NCBI GenBank assembly: GCA_014860445.1
Contig: JACZJT010000008.1
Location: forward strand, 62,001-126,000
DNA: 64,000 bases
DNA from: Burkholderiales bacterium
GTDB lineage: Bacteria; Pseudomonadota; Gammaproteobacteria; Burkholderiales; SG8-39
Reading direction: 5' to 3'
Part shown: positions 47,512-57,434 of the stretch, in pieces
Numbering within the stretch: the stretch's first letter is position 1
Layout of the letters: the number at the start of each line of letters is the position of its first letter
The notes under the pieces: generated by a model
The model's input: only the letters and a program-made list of their open reading frames with translations
Database searches by the model: none
What the model was told of the DNA's origin: nothing
Translations under genes and position numbers: made by a program

Positions 47512-48150
47512 TCAGTCTATGCGCGTCTTGGCCTTGAATTCGCACAGGTCCGTGATCGCGCATCTCGGACAGTCCGGTTTTCTCGCCTTGCACACATAGC
47601 GTCCGTGCAGAATCAGCCAGTGGTGGGCGTGCAATCGAAATTCCGGCGGCACGAACTTCAGCAGTTTCTGCTCGACTTCCAGCGGGTCCCTGCCCGGCGC
47701 GATTCCGCTGCGGTTGGCGATACGGAAAATATGCGTATCCACGGCGATGGTCGCCTCGCCGAACGCGATGTTCAGCACTACGTTCGCGGTCTTGCGGCCG
47801 ACGCCGGGCAAGGCTTCCAGCGCCGCGCGCTCCCTGGGCACCGCGCCTGCATGACGCTCGAGCAGCAAGGCGCAGGTCGCGAGTATGTTCTTCGCCTTGG
47901 TGCGGTAAAGGCCGATGCGCTTGATGTGGGCGACCAGGCCGTCCATGCCGAGTGCGAGCATCTGGGCAGGCGTGGACGCGATCCGGTAAAGGTTGCGCGT
48001 CGCCAGGTTGACGCTCTTGTCGGTCGCTTGCGCCGACAAGATCACCGCAATCAGCAGTTCGAACGGCGTGCGGTATTCCAGTTCTCCGCGCGGTTCCGGA
48101 TTGGCTGCGTGAAAACGTTCGAAGATATGCCGGCGTTTTGCCGGATTCAC
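47512..48150 (-). CDS. nth: Endonuclease III
   Basis: [55 protein letters not shown]-terminal Fe[18 protein letters not shown]. Confidence 0.95.
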   Translation of the reverse strand: MNPAKRRHIFERFHAANPEPRGELEYRTPFELLIAVILSAQATDKSVNLATRNLYRIASTPAQMLALGMDGLVAHIKRIGLYRTKAKNILATCALLLERHAGAVPRERAALEALPGVGRKTANVVLNIAFGEATIAVDTHIFRIANRSGIAPGRDPLEVEQKLLKFVPPEFRLHAHHWLILHGRYVCKARKPDCPRCAITDLCEFKAKTRID

Positions 48151-48827
48151 GGTTTTTTCCCGGAAGCATTGCGCGCCCCGGACCCGGCTGCGACTCGCAC
48201 CGGCGCATTACCCGTTCGTCGCGCCCTGGCGCGCTCAAGCGCCGCGAGTATTACTGCCTTTTTGCCCTCAGGGATGGCTTCCCCGAGTTTTTCCTGCGCC
48301 TTGCGGGCGAGCCTCTCCGAGCGCTCGACAAGTTCGCGCGCGAGGCGCTCGCCGCGAAAGCGATAACGTGCGCGCGCGGCTTGCGCCATGGCCGGCGTCC
48401 AGCGCGATTCGGCCTCGGGCAGGGGAAGCATTTCTATGCAATCGACCGGGCAAGGCGGCAGGCACAGGTCGCATCCCGTGCACAAGCCCGCAATCACCGT
48501 GTGCATCAGCTTGGGTGCGCCGACGATGGCATCCACCGGACAGGCTTGAATGCACAGGGTGCAGCCGATGCAGCGCGCTTCGTCGATCAGCGCGACGGCG
48601 CGAACCTGCTCGGTGCACCTGTCCGTATCGAGCGGTTTGGCTTCGCGTCCGAGCAAGCTTGCAAGCTTCTTGATGCCCGCGGCGCCGCCCGGCGGGCATT
48701 GATTGATGTCCGCCTTGCCGGCTGCGATGGCGCGGGCATAGGGCAGGCAGCCGCTGTAGCCGCATTTGGTGCATTGCGTCTGCGGCAGCAGGCCGTCAAT
48801 CGTTTCGGCAAGCGTCCCCTCGTTCAT
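48147..48827 (-). CDS. rsxB: RsxB/RnfB-like electron transport complex ferredoxin subunit
   Basis: [35 protein letters not shown]; two 4Fe-4S motifs [16 protein letters not shown] and [16 protein letters not shown]. Confidence 0.88.
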   Translation of the reverse strand: MNEGTLAETIDGLLPQTQCTKCGYSGCLPYARAIAAGKADINQCPPGGAAGIKKLASLLGREAKPLDTDRCTEQVRAVALIDEARCIGCTLCIQACPVDAIVGAPKLMHTVIAGLCTGCDLCLPPCPVDCIEMLPLPEAESRWTPAMAQAARARYRFRGERLARELVERSERLARKAQEKLGEAIPEGKKAVILAALERARARRTGNAPVRVAAGSGARNASGKKP

Positions 48828-49849
48828 GGACGTGGCGTACACAGGGCGCGCAGGATTTCGCCTATCAGTTGCGGGCCGTGGTAAATGAAACCGGTGTAGA
48901 TCTGCACCAGGCTCGCGCCGGCCGTAATCTTGTCGCGCGCGTCGGCTGCGCTCGTGATGCCGCCCACCCCGATGATCGGGATCCTGCCTTCGAGCAGTGG
49001 CGCGAGCTTGCGAATCACATCGGTCGAGCGTTCGCGCAACGGCATGCCCGACAAACCGCCGCCTTCGCCTGCGTGCCGCAGGCCGGCGACGCCGTCGCGC
49101 GAAATCGTGGTGTTGGTTGCGATGACGCCGTCCAGCTTGTGCTTGAGCAGGCACTTTGCGATGGCGGCGAGCGCCGCGTCGTCCAGGTCGGGGGCGATCT
49201 TCAGCACCAGGGGCACATAGCGCCCCTGCGCGTCAGCCAGCCGCTGTTGCTCGGTTTTCAGTTTGCCCGCCAGTGCGCCGAGTTCGTCCGCGCCCTGCAA
49301 CTGGCGCAGGTCCTTGGTATTCGGCGAGGACACGTTCACCGTGACATAGCTCGCGTGCGGATAGACCTTTGCCAGGCAGTACTCGTAGTCGTCGGCGGCT
49401 CGATCGATCGGCGTGTCGAAGTTCTTGCCTATATTGATACCCAGTATGCCGCGGTAACGCGTGCGCGCCAGGTTCGCGATCAGGTTGTCTACACCCTGGT
49501 TATTGAAACCGAGGCGGTTGATCAGCGCTTGGGCTTCGGGCAGACGGAATATGCGCGGCTTCGGGTTGCCCGGCTGCGGCCGCGGCGTGACCGTGCCGAT
49601 CTCGATGAAGCCGAAGCCCAGTGCTGCGAGTGCGTCGACATATGCGCCGTTCTTGTCCAGTCCTGCCGCCAAACCGAGCGCGTTCGGAAATTCCAGGCCC
49701 ATGAGCTTGACCGGCCGCGCGGACCCCTTGCCGACCAGCATGGTGGCGATACCGCCGCGCTCCAGCAGTTTGAGCGAACTCAGTGCGAGATCGTGTGCGG
49801 CCTCGGGATCCAGCGAAAAGAGCAGGGGGCGTGCCAGCGAATACAGCAT
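48824..49849 (-). CDS. pyrD: Quinone-dependent dihydroorotate dehydrogenase
   Basis: [77 protein letters not shown]. Confidence 0.97.
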   Translation of the reverse strand: MLYSLARPLLFSLDPEAAHDLALSSLKLLERGGIATMLVGKGSARPVKLMGLEFPNALGLAAGLDKNGAYVDALAALGFGFIEIGTVTPRPQPGNPKPRIFRLPEAQALINRLGFNNQGVDNLIANLARTRYRGILGINIGKNFDTPIDRAADDYEYCLAKVYPHASYVTVNVSSPNTKDLRQLQGADELGALAGKLKTEQQRLADAQGRYVPLVLKIAPDLDDAALAAIAKCLLKHKLDGVIATNTTISRDGVAGLRHAGEGGGLSGMPLRERSTDVIRKLAPLLEGRIPIIGVGGITSAADARDKITAGASLVQIYTGFIYHGPQLIGEILRALCTPRP

Positions 49850-49952
49850 GGCTGGATTTTACCGTGCAGCGCGCGCAACGGGCGAACGCCGTGAAACCCT
49901 GCGCGTGGTCGATGTTTGGAGCATTGGCGGCACCGCGGGTGCCCGGTGGAAA

Positions 49953-50690
49953 TCAGCCGAGATCTTCGCCGCCTAGCGGGCGCCACTCGCCGTCGACCAG
50001 GCCTTCGATTGGCTGGAACTTGGCTTTGTAGGCCATTTTGCGGCTGTCCTTGATCCAGTAGCCAAGATAGAGATAGGGCAGTCCAAGGCTGCGGCACTGA
50101 TCGATCTGCCAGAGGATATTGTAGGTGCCGAAACTGGCTGAGGGCGCGCCGGGTTCGAAGAAGGTGTAGACCGAGGACACGCCGTCTTCGAGAATGTCGA
50201 CGATGGATACCATCATCAGTTTGCCCGCGTCGCGGAATTCGATCAGGTGCGTGTTGACACGGCTTTGCAGCAGAAAGTGCGAATACTGGTCGCGGCTGTC
50301 CTGGTCCATGCCTCCGCCGGAATGACGATAGGCCTGGTAGCGCAGGTACAGCGCGTAATGCTCGTTGCGAAAACGCATGGTTTGTGACGAGGCCTCGAGC
50401 GCGGCATGCCGCTTCCATGCGCGGCGCTGTCCGCGCGCGGCCTCGAAGTGCGCAACCGGAATGCGCACCGGAATGCATGCGCGGCAGGCGTCGCAGTGCG
50501 GGCGATAAGTAAAAATCCCGCTGCGACGGAAACCGGCTTTCACGAGGCCGCTGTAGACTTCATTGGAGATCAAGTGGCTGGGCGTGGCGACCTGGGACCG
50601 CGCCAGCTTTTCCGGCAGATAGCTGCACGGGTAGGGTGCGGTCACATAGAACTGCAGTACTGAAGGCGGCAGATCGTTAAGCAGGGACAT
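49953..50690 (-). CDS. bpt: Aspartate/glutamate leucyltransferase (arginyltransferase family)
   Basis: [65 protein letters not shown]. Confidence 0.92.
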   Translation of the reverse strand: MSLLNDLPPSVLQFYVTAPYPCSYLPEKLARSQVATPSHLISNEVYSGLVKAGFRRSGIFTYRPHCDACRACIPVRIPVAHFEAARGQRRAWKRHAALEASSQTMRFRNEHYALYLRYQAYRHSGGGMDQDSRDQYSHFLLQSRVNTHLIEFRDAGKLMMVSIVDILEDGVSSVYTFFEPGAPSASFGTYNILWQIDQCRSLGLPYLYLGYWIKDSRKMAYKAKFQPIEGLVDGEWRPLGGEDLG

Positions 50691-51396
50691 CGCTATCGGC
50701 GTTCGAAGTAATCCATTTGGTGGGCGTCGCCGCGTAGTCTACCAATTCCCGCAGCCGATGTGAAAACACGCTGCGCGGGATAGCGCGCGCGCCGAGACTG
50801 GCAAGGTGGGCGGTATGCATCTGGCAATCGATCATTCCGCAACCCTGCTGCTGCAACCGCTGAACCAGGTGCACCATCGCCATCTTGGAGGCGTCGCGCA
50901 CCCGGGTAAACATGGATTCGCCGTAGAACATGCGGCCGATCGCGACGCCGTACAAGCCTCCGGCCAGTTCGCCGTCGATCCAGGTTTCCGCTGAATGCGC
51001 GTAGCCGAGTTTGTGCAGGTGCAGATAGGCGTCGCGCATTTCATCGGTGATCCAGGTGCCCTTCGCAGTCGCGCCGTGCCCCGCGCCCCGCGTGGCGCAA
51101 CCCTCCATTACCGCCTCGAACGCGCTGTCGAATCGAATTTCGTGGCCACGATTGCGCAAAGTCTTGGCGAGCGAGCGGGAGATTTTCAGTTCGGACGGAA
51201 TCAGCACCATGCGAGGGTCAGGACTCCACCAGAGGATCGGTTCGTCAGCGGAATACCAGGGAAATATGCCCTGACGGTACGCTGCGAGCAGGCGTGCGGG
51301 GGACAGGTCTGCGCCGGCTGCGAGCAATCCGTTGGGGTGCTGCAGCGCGCTGGTCAGCGGCGGAAACGGCTCCTCGCCTTCGATCCAGGGGATCAT
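50677..51396 (-). CDS. aat: Leucyl/phenylalanyl-tRNA--protein transferase
   Basis: [70 protein letters not shown]. Confidence 0.96.
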   Translation of the reverse strand: MIPWIEGEEPFPPLTSALQHPNGLLAAGADLSPARLLAAYRQGIFPWYSADEPILWWSPDPRMVLIPSELKISRSLAKTLRNRGHEIRFDSAFEAVMEGCATRGAGHGATAKGTWITDEMRDAYLHLHKLGYAHSAETWIDGELAGGLYGVAIGRMFYGESMFTRVRDASKMAMVHLVQRLQQQGCGMIDCQMHTAHLASLGARAIPRSVFSHRLRELVDYAATPTKWITSNADSDVPA

Positions 51397-51600
51397 CGCC
51401 GCACGCGGGCGCGCACGCCAACGGAATTGTGCCGAAATGGTCTGAGCACAGCTTGCCTTTCGCGTTCTCCGGTCTTGGACATGTCACACGCTAGCACATT
51501 ACAAATCGCCCGGAAAACTTCATAATGCGCAAAACGATCGCGCCGTGTAGCGTACGCGGCGATCCTGGCGATTCGAGCATTCGGAAAAAGGGGAGGGGGT

Positions 51601-52794
51601 ATGGAAAGCTTCAAATCGGGCGGGGATGTGCTGTTCGTGCTGCTTGGCGGAATCATGGTGCTTGCCATGCATTCGGGCTTCGCGTTTCTGGAGCTGGGCA
51701 CGGTGCGTTGGAAGAACCAGGTCAATGCGCTGGTGAAGATCCTGAGCGATTTTTCCGTGTCGACCGTGGCCTATTTTTTCATCGGATATGGGATCGCCTA
51801 CGGCGTCGGATTTTTCAACGGAGCCGAACAACTGGCGCAAAAAAACGGCTATGAACTGGTGAAGTTCTTCTTCTTGTTGACCTTTGCCGGTGCCGTGCCG
51901 GCCATCGTGTCCGGCGGCATCGCAGAGCGCGCCAAGTTCTATCCGCAACTCGCGGCATCTTTCCTTCTGGTCGGCTTCGTCTATCCATTCTTCGAGGGCA
52001 TCGCCTGGAACCAGCACTACGGGATACAGGCCTGGCTCAAGGCCGCGTTCGGCGCAGAGTTCCATGATTTCGCCGGTTCTGTCGTCGTGCACGCGGTCGG
52101 CGGCTGGATCGGTCTGGTCGCAGTGATTCTGCTAGGCGCGCGCAGCGGCCGCTATGCCAAGGACGGCAAGGGCATGACCGCGCACCCTCCCTCCAGCATT
52201 CCGTTTCTCGCGCTGGGCGCGTGGATACTCTCGGTAGGCTGGTTCGGCTTCAATGTCATGTCGGCGCAGACGCTGGACAAGGTGAGCGGTCTGGTGGCGA
52301 TGAACTCGCTCATGGCAATGGCAGGCGGCACGCTCGCCGCATTGTTTGTCGGGCGCAATGACCCGGGTTTCGTGCACAACGGCCCGCTCGCCGGTTTGGT
52401 TGCGGTTTGCGCTGGATCCGATGTAATGCATCCCGTTGCCTCGCTGTTGGTCGGCGCGGTGGCGGGCGTGATTTTCGTGAACATGTTCACGTTGACACAG
52501 AACCGCTGGAAGATCGACGACGTCCTTGGCGTATGGCCGCTGCACGGGCTTTGCGGCGCCTGGGGCGGTATCGCGGCGGGTATCTTCGGCCTGAAGGCCT
52601 TGGGGGGCATGGGGGGCGTGAGTTTCATGTCGCAACTCGCAGGCACTGCACTGGGTATTGTGGTCGCACTGGCCGGCGGCCTCCTGGTCTACGGCTCACT
52701 CAAGGCGGCGGTCGGTCTGCGTCTGGACGCCGAGGAGGAATTCAACGGCGCCGATCTGTCGATCCACAAGATCAACGCGACGCCGGAGATTTAA
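51601..52794 (+). CDS. amt: Ammonium transporter
   Basis: ESFKSGGDVLFVLLGGIMVLAMHSGFAFLELGTVRWKNQ; GSVVVHAVGGWIGLVAVILLGAR; VWPLHGLCGAWGGIAAGIFG. Confidence 0.93.
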   Translation: MESFKSGGDVLFVLLGGIMVLAMHSGFAFLELGTVRWKNQVNALVKILSDFSVSTVAYFFIGYGIAYGVGFFNGAEQLAQKNGYELVKFFFLLTFAGAVPAIVSGGIAERAKFYPQLAASFLLVGFVYPFFEGIAWNQHYGIQAWLKAAFGAEFHDFAGSVVVHAVGGWIGLVAVILLGARSGRYAKDGKGMTAHPPSSIPFLALGAWILSVGWFGFNVMSAQTLDKVSGLVAMNSLMAMAGGTLAALFVGRNDPGFVHNGPLAGLVAVCAGSDVMHPVASLLVGAVAGVIFVNMFTLTQNRWKIDDVLGVWPLHGLCGAWGGIAAGIFGLKALGGMGGVSFMSQLAGTALGIVVALAGGLLVYGSLKAAVGLRLDAEEEFNGADLSIHKINATPEI

Positions 52795-52813
52795 GGCCGC
52801 AACCTAGTCCGGC

Positions 52814-53350
52814 CTATTTGGGGGCCAATATGGCGCCGGAGTGGCAGCCGTAGCTGCCCAGCTTGCGGTCCTCGTAATAGTGTCTGAGCGTGGTCGAGAT
52901 CGTGCGAAAAGCGATCTCTTTCCACGGAATCTCGGCCTCTTCGAACAGCGCCACCTCCAGGCTTTCCGGGCCCGGTGAGAAATCCAGATCGAGCAGGCGC
53001 GCGCGGTAGAAGATGTGGACCTGGTTGACCTGCGGCACCGACAGCATGGTGTACAGGTCGCCGATTTCGACGCGGGCGTTGGCCTCCTCCAGCGTTTCTC
53101 GCAGCGCACCCTCCGCAGTCGTCTCGCCGTTCTCCATAAAGCCCGCCGGCGGCGTCCAGTAGCCTCGGCGTGGCTCGATCGCGCGCTTGCATAGCAGAAT
53201 CTTGTTTTCCCACTCGGGAATACAGCCGATCACCATTTTCGGATTCGAATAATGGATTGTGCCGCAGGATTCGCACACGTGACGCGGCAGGCTGTCGCCC
53301 GCGGGGATCTTGAGTACCACGCTGGTGCCGCAGTTGGGGCAGAATTTCAT
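52814..53350 (-). CDS. NUDIX hydrolase with N-terminal zinc ribbon
   Basis: FCPNCGTSV...CESCG; Nudix box GFMENGETTAEGALRETLEEANA. Confidence 0.92.
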   Translation of the reverse strand: MKFCPNCGTSVVLKIPAGDSLPRHVCESCGTIHYSNPKMVIGCIPEWENKILLCKRAIEPRRGYWTPPAGFMENGETTAEGALRETLEEANARVEIGDLYTMLSVPQVNQVHIFYRARLLDLDFSPGPESLEVALFEEAEIPWKEIAFRTISTTLRHYYEDRKLGSYGCHSGAILAPK

Positions 53351-53474
53351 TAAGGCGGGAGCCGGGAAGCCGAAGTATGCGCCCTATGATACCAGCCGGC
53401 GGTGGCTGACGGCTTCGGCTCTCTGCAGTATTTCAACGAATCCGGACAGATCGCCGAATCGCGCGCCGTGCCGC

Positions 53475-54137
53475 CTAGCCGATTAGTGCAGTGAGGTCGG
53501 TTAGCAGCGCAATCGTGTGGTCGGGCGTCGCGTCGAGGGCATCGAGCGGCGCGCCGGCGCGGTTGATCCAATAGGTGCGAAAGCCGAAGGCCTTGGCGCC
53601 GCAGGCGTCCCAGCAGTTGGACGAAACGAAGCCGATCGATTCTTTCGGGACGCCCAGTCGATCGACCGCGATCTGGTACACGCGCGCATCGGGTTTGAAG
53701 ACGCTTACCTCAGCCACGCTGAGCACCGCATCCAGCACTTTGTCCAGGCCGCTCGCAGCGACCACCGGATCAAGCATGTCCGGCGAACCATTCGACAAAA
53801 TTGCGAGCTTGCATCCGCCTAGCGTCGCAAGCGCGGGCTTAGCGTCGGGGTAGAGGCTGAGCTTGAGATATTGCTGCATCAGGGCGGATTGCTGCGCCGC
53901 GCTCAGGTCCAAACCGATCGCGGCGCAGGCATAGCGGAGTCCCGCTTCGGTAATGCTGCTGAAGGGCACATAGCGTTGCATCAGACTGCGTTGCCAGGTG
54001 TATTCGAGCTGCTTTGTGCGCCAAAGCTGGCTTACCGCGACGCCTTTGCCGGGCCAGTATCGGTCGCACAGCGCGACCACGGAATGCACGTCGAACAGCG
54101 TACCGTAGGCGTCAAAGACAAGTGCGAGTGGTTTCAT
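53475..54137 (-). CDS. Haloacid dehalogenase type II
   Basis: LVFDAYGTLFDVHSV, LAILSNGSPDML, FVSSNCWDACGAKAFGFRTYWINR. Confidence 0.92.
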   Translation of the reverse strand: MKPLALVFDAYGTLFDVHSVVALCDRYWPGKGVAVSQLWRTKQLEYTWQRSLMQRYVPFSSITEAGLRYACAAIGLDLSAAQQSALMQQYLKLSLYPDAKPALATLGGCKLAILSNGSPDMLDPVVAASGLDKVLDAVLSVAEVSVFKPDARVYQIAVDRLGVPKESIGFVSSNCWDACGAKAFGFRTYWINRAGAPLDALDATPDHTIALLTDLTALIG

Positions 54138-54427
54138 GGCGTTTCCCGAGGGGTGGATGCGCCCTCATTGTGCGCCTGATCGCTGCCAAGGACAAAGCGG
54201 CGGGGGTCGGTTCGGCGGAAATGGGCATGCGCGGATACAGGTCTAGGTGCGTTGGCGAACAGAGATTTTCCGGGCAAAGCGGGTAGTCTGGCAGCGCGGC
54301 AGTCGAGAACAATTTTGAAGAGGCGCATGTTCTTGGATATGCGCCATCTGAGCCGGAATCGATGTGTAAAACTTTGTCAAATAGACGCTGCAGGCTATTG
54401 TAAGAATTAAGGAATACTGTAAATTGC

Positions 54428-56755
54428 ATGCGTGAACATTCTTTGCGCAATGATTTTGCATCGCCGAAAATGATGGACCGAGCCTCAAACAGGAATATGC
54501 AGCTGCCCGCATTTTCGCCGATCGACGGAGAACCGCCCCCTCCAGACATCGTGCGCTATCTGCGCACGGTCAACCGCTACAAATGGGGCATTCTCATGGT
54601 CGTGATCGCGGTGGGCATGCTGGCGGCCATGTACGCCTCCAGCCTGCGGCCGATTTATCGATCCACCGCGACGCTCATGGTCGAAGGCGGGAAGCCGAAG
54701 GTGGTTTCGAGCCAGGACCTGTACGAATCCTACATGGGCTCGTCACGCGACTATTTTCTGACGCAATTCGAAATCATCAAATCGCGCGAGTACGCCGAAA
54801 GACTGGTGCGCACGATGCGCCTGACCAAGCACCCGGAATACGATCCGCGGCAGCGGCCAAAGCCCTGGTATGCGGAGTGGGTGCCGGCGCAGTTCCTTCC
54901 TGCCGAAAAACCCGTCGTGGTACCGGACGAGGAGGCGCTCGTTGAAAGCGTGACCTCGCAGGTGATGGCCGGCATCAGCCTGGAGCCGGTGCGCATGACC
55001 CAGTTGGTCAAGCTTAGTTTCAGCTCGCACGACCCCGTACTCGCCGAGCGCGTGCCGAACACGCTGGCGATGATTTATATCGTCTCGGACCTGGAGCAGC
55101 GCGGTGAAACAACGCGGCGCTCGATGGCGTTTCTGCGCGATCAGGCGGTCGAATTGAAGCAGAAGCTCAACGAATCGGAACAAGCGCTTCAGAATTTCCG
55201 CGAGCGAGAGCGGATCGTCGTTGCCAAGGGCGTCGCAGTGTCAGGGGTAATCCGGCAGTTGGAGGAACTTGAGACGGCGCTGGACGACGCGCGCAAGAAA
55301 CGGCTGGAAGCCGAGGCGCGCTACAACCAGGTGAAGGTCGCGCAGCAGGGAGCGACAGCGGCGAGGATGGAATCCCTGTCCGTCGTACAGAACAATCCGG
55401 TGGTTGCGCGCTTCAAGGAAGCCGAAGCCGAAGCTGCGCGCCGGGTGAGCGAGGCTTCGAAGCGATACGGGCCGGAGCATCCGCGGATGGTGTCGGCGCA
55501 GTCGGACCTCAAAGCGGTACGGGACAATCTGCGGCGTCAGATCGAGATCGTAATCGAGACGGTATTGAAGGATTACGAGGTTGCCAAAGCGAACGAGGCT
55601 TCCCTGGAACGGGCGCTTGCTCGTGCGAAGGTGGACAGCCAGGAATATAACCGCAAGGAATTTACCCTCGCCCGGCTGGAGCGCGAGGTGGCCTCCAATC
55701 GCCAGCTCTACGACCTGTTCACGCAGCGCGCCAAGGAGACGAACACGGGCGACGTGCCGTCCGCAATCGCGCGCGTGATCGACGCGGCGCAACTGCCCAA
55801 GGCTCCGTACGGGCCGAACAAGCGCAATATCGTCGGTACCGCCATGCTGGTCGCATTGGCCATTTCGATCGCGATCGCGCTCCTGCTCGCGCAGCTCGAT
55901 GTCACGGTCAAGACCAGCCACGAGGTCGAGTCGAAGCTGGATGTCAAGGCGGTCGGTGTGCTGCCGCGCATGGAGGTTAAACCGGGTTCGCCGATCGAAC
56001 GCTTATTCATGGATGACAATCAAAGCCCGTTTGCCGAGGGGATACGCAGCATACGCAGCGATTTGATGCTCTCTGGAATCGATTCGCCGCAGAAGGTCGT
56101 GCTCCTGACTTCATCCCTCCCCGAGGAAGGCAAGACCACGGTCGCGTGCAATCTTGCGTTTGCGTTCTCGCAGATCAAGAAGACACTGCTCGTGGAAGCC
56201 GACATGCGCAGGCCGAAAATTGCCCGAACAATCGGCGGAGACCCGCGCCGGGCGGGATTGTCCGAACTCGTGGCGGGCAGCGCGCCGCTGGACGAATGCG
56301 TCTATCCGGCAGAAGACTCGAACCTGTGGGTATTGCAGTCGGGACGGGTACCGTTCAACCCGCTGGAACTGATCTCTTCGCATCGTTTTGCTGAAGTCAT
56401 GCAATCGCTCAAGCAGGCGTTCGACGTGATTATCATCGACAGTCCGCCGATGCAGGTCGTCAGCGACGCGCTGCTGCTGTCGCAATTCGCCAGTTCGATC
56501 CTGTACGTGGTGAAGGCCGACAGCACGCCGTATCCGCTGGCTCGCCACGGACTGACGCGGATGAAACGTCTCAACGAACCGGCCCTGGTCGGCCTGGGCG
56601 TGGTCCTCAACCAACTCGACGTGGACAAGGCAAGCAAGTACTACGGCGAATACCGGGGCTACGGTGGCCGTTACTACCGCCACTATGGCTACGCGAGCGA
56701 CGCGGCAGGGCAAGCTGAGGGAGCGCCGGCCACTGGTGCGAAGATCACGGGTTGA
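54428..56755 (+). CDS. Wzz-type polysaccharide co-polymerase fused to BY-kinase (tyrosine autokinase)
   Basis: Wzz TM/coiled-coil region; Walker A SSLPEEGKTTVACNLA, A' LLVEADMRRP, B VIIIDSPP; C-terminal Tyr cluster YYGEYRGYGGRYYRHYGY. Start may be 54473-54500. Confidence 0.9.
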   Translation: MREHSLRNDFASPKMMDRASNRNMQLPAFSPIDGEPPPPDIVRYLRTVNRYKWGILMVVIAVGMLAAMYASSLRPIYRSTATLMVEGGKPKVVSSQDLYESYMGSSRDYFLTQFEIIKSREYAERLVRTMRLTKHPEYDPRQRPKPWYAEWVPAQFLPAEKPVVVPDEEALVESVTSQVMAGISLEPVRMTQLVKLSFSSHDPVLAERVPNTLAMIYIVSDLEQRGETTRRSMAFLRDQAVELKQKLNESEQALQNFRERERIVVAKGVAVSGVIRQLEELETALDDARKKRLEAEARYNQVKVAQQGATAARMESLSVVQNNPVVARFKEAEAEAARRVSEASKRYGPEHPRMVSAQSDLKAVRDNLRRQIEIVIETVLKDYEVAKANEASLERALARAKVDSQEYNRKEFTLARLEREVASNRQLYDLFTQRAKETNTGDVPSAIARVIDAAQLPKAPYGPNKRNIVGTAMLVALAISIAIALLLAQLDVTVKTSHEVESKLDVKAVGVLPRMEVKPGSPIERLFMDDNQSPFAEGIRSIRSDLMLSGIDSPQKVVLLTSSLPEEGKTTVACNLAFAFSQIKKTLLVEADMRRPKIARTIGGDPRRAGLSELVAGSAPLDECVYPAEDSNLWVLQSGRVPFNPLELISSHRFAEVMQSLKQAFDVIIIDSPPMQVVSDALLLSQFASSILYVVKADSTPYPLARHGLTRMKRLNEPALVGLGVVLNQLDVDKASKYYGEYRGYGGRYYRHYGYASDAAGQAEGAPATGAKITG

Positions 56756-56759
56756 TTTG

Positions 56760-56791
56760 AAATTCTAAGGTAGTAAAATTCTAAGGTAGTA
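56760..56791 (+). repeat. Tandem 16-bp direct repeat (AAATTCTAAGGTAGTA x2)
   Basis: 56760-56775 and 56776-56791 identical, directly after kinase stop codon. Confidence 0.9.
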
Positions 56792-56897
56792 TACGTTTTA
56801 GTCGATCTTCGCGAGCCGGATGTCGGTCGCGGGATCTCTCCCGACGGGTCAGCAGTGAGTCTGGCCCATGCCGCCGAGCCGGATCTGGGCCCCAACC

Positions 56898-57380
56898 ATG
56901 AGTCAGACCAAGCACCAGGAGGAGCAGGGCACCGAAGCGGCCGAACCTCGTGTGCGCAAAGGCTGGGAATTATTCTGGCGAATTATCGCCGGACTCATAT
57001 TGCTGGTCATCGCCTGGGTAGCCTGGGTGGCGTATCAGATCATGCCCAGATCCGTAGTGACACCCATGGCCTACGCGACGAAGGTCAGGCCCATCGGAAT
57101 ACAAACCCCTAACGGCGTTGCAGCGCCGTCGACGCCGGCGCCATCGGTCGTGCCGGCCGCGCCGCCGTCTGCGGCGGACGCTGCAACGATTGCGCCGTCG
57201 CGGACCGCCCCCGTGGAAACCCGGGAGGATTCTGACAAGAAGGAAGGGCTCAGGCTCGCAACCGAAATCTCCCTCCCGCGAGCCGAGAAACTAGGGACAG
57301 CGGCTACGCAGGAAACCAAACCGGGCGGTGCACCCGCGGCCCCTGCGGCAGTCGGCGCAGCGGGAAAAGCCCGGCCCTAG
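56898..57380 (+). CDS. Hypothetical single-TM protein with Ala/Pro-rich tail
   Basis: MSQTKHQEEQ...WELFWRIIAGLILLVIAWVAWVAYQIMPRS, then PSTPAPSVVPAAPPSAADAA low-complexity. Confidence 0.6.
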   Translation: MSQTKHQEEQGTEAAEPRVRKGWELFWRIIAGLILLVIAWVAWVAYQIMPRSVVTPMAYATKVRPIGIQTPNGVAAPSTPAPSVVPAAPPSAADAATIAPSRTAPVETREDSDKKEGLRLATEISLPRAEKLGTAATQETKPGGAPAAPAAVGAAGKARP

Positions 57381-57434
57381 ACCGATACGCGGTAGCGGGC
57401 GCGTTTCCCGCTTGTTCGAACTCTGGGAATCATT

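Noticed and set aside
47512-48827. rsxB-nth overlap as a novel coupling
   Set aside because: An isolated RsxB-like gene next to nth is, to my knowledge, a recurrent arrangement in proteobacteria and needs no new explanation.
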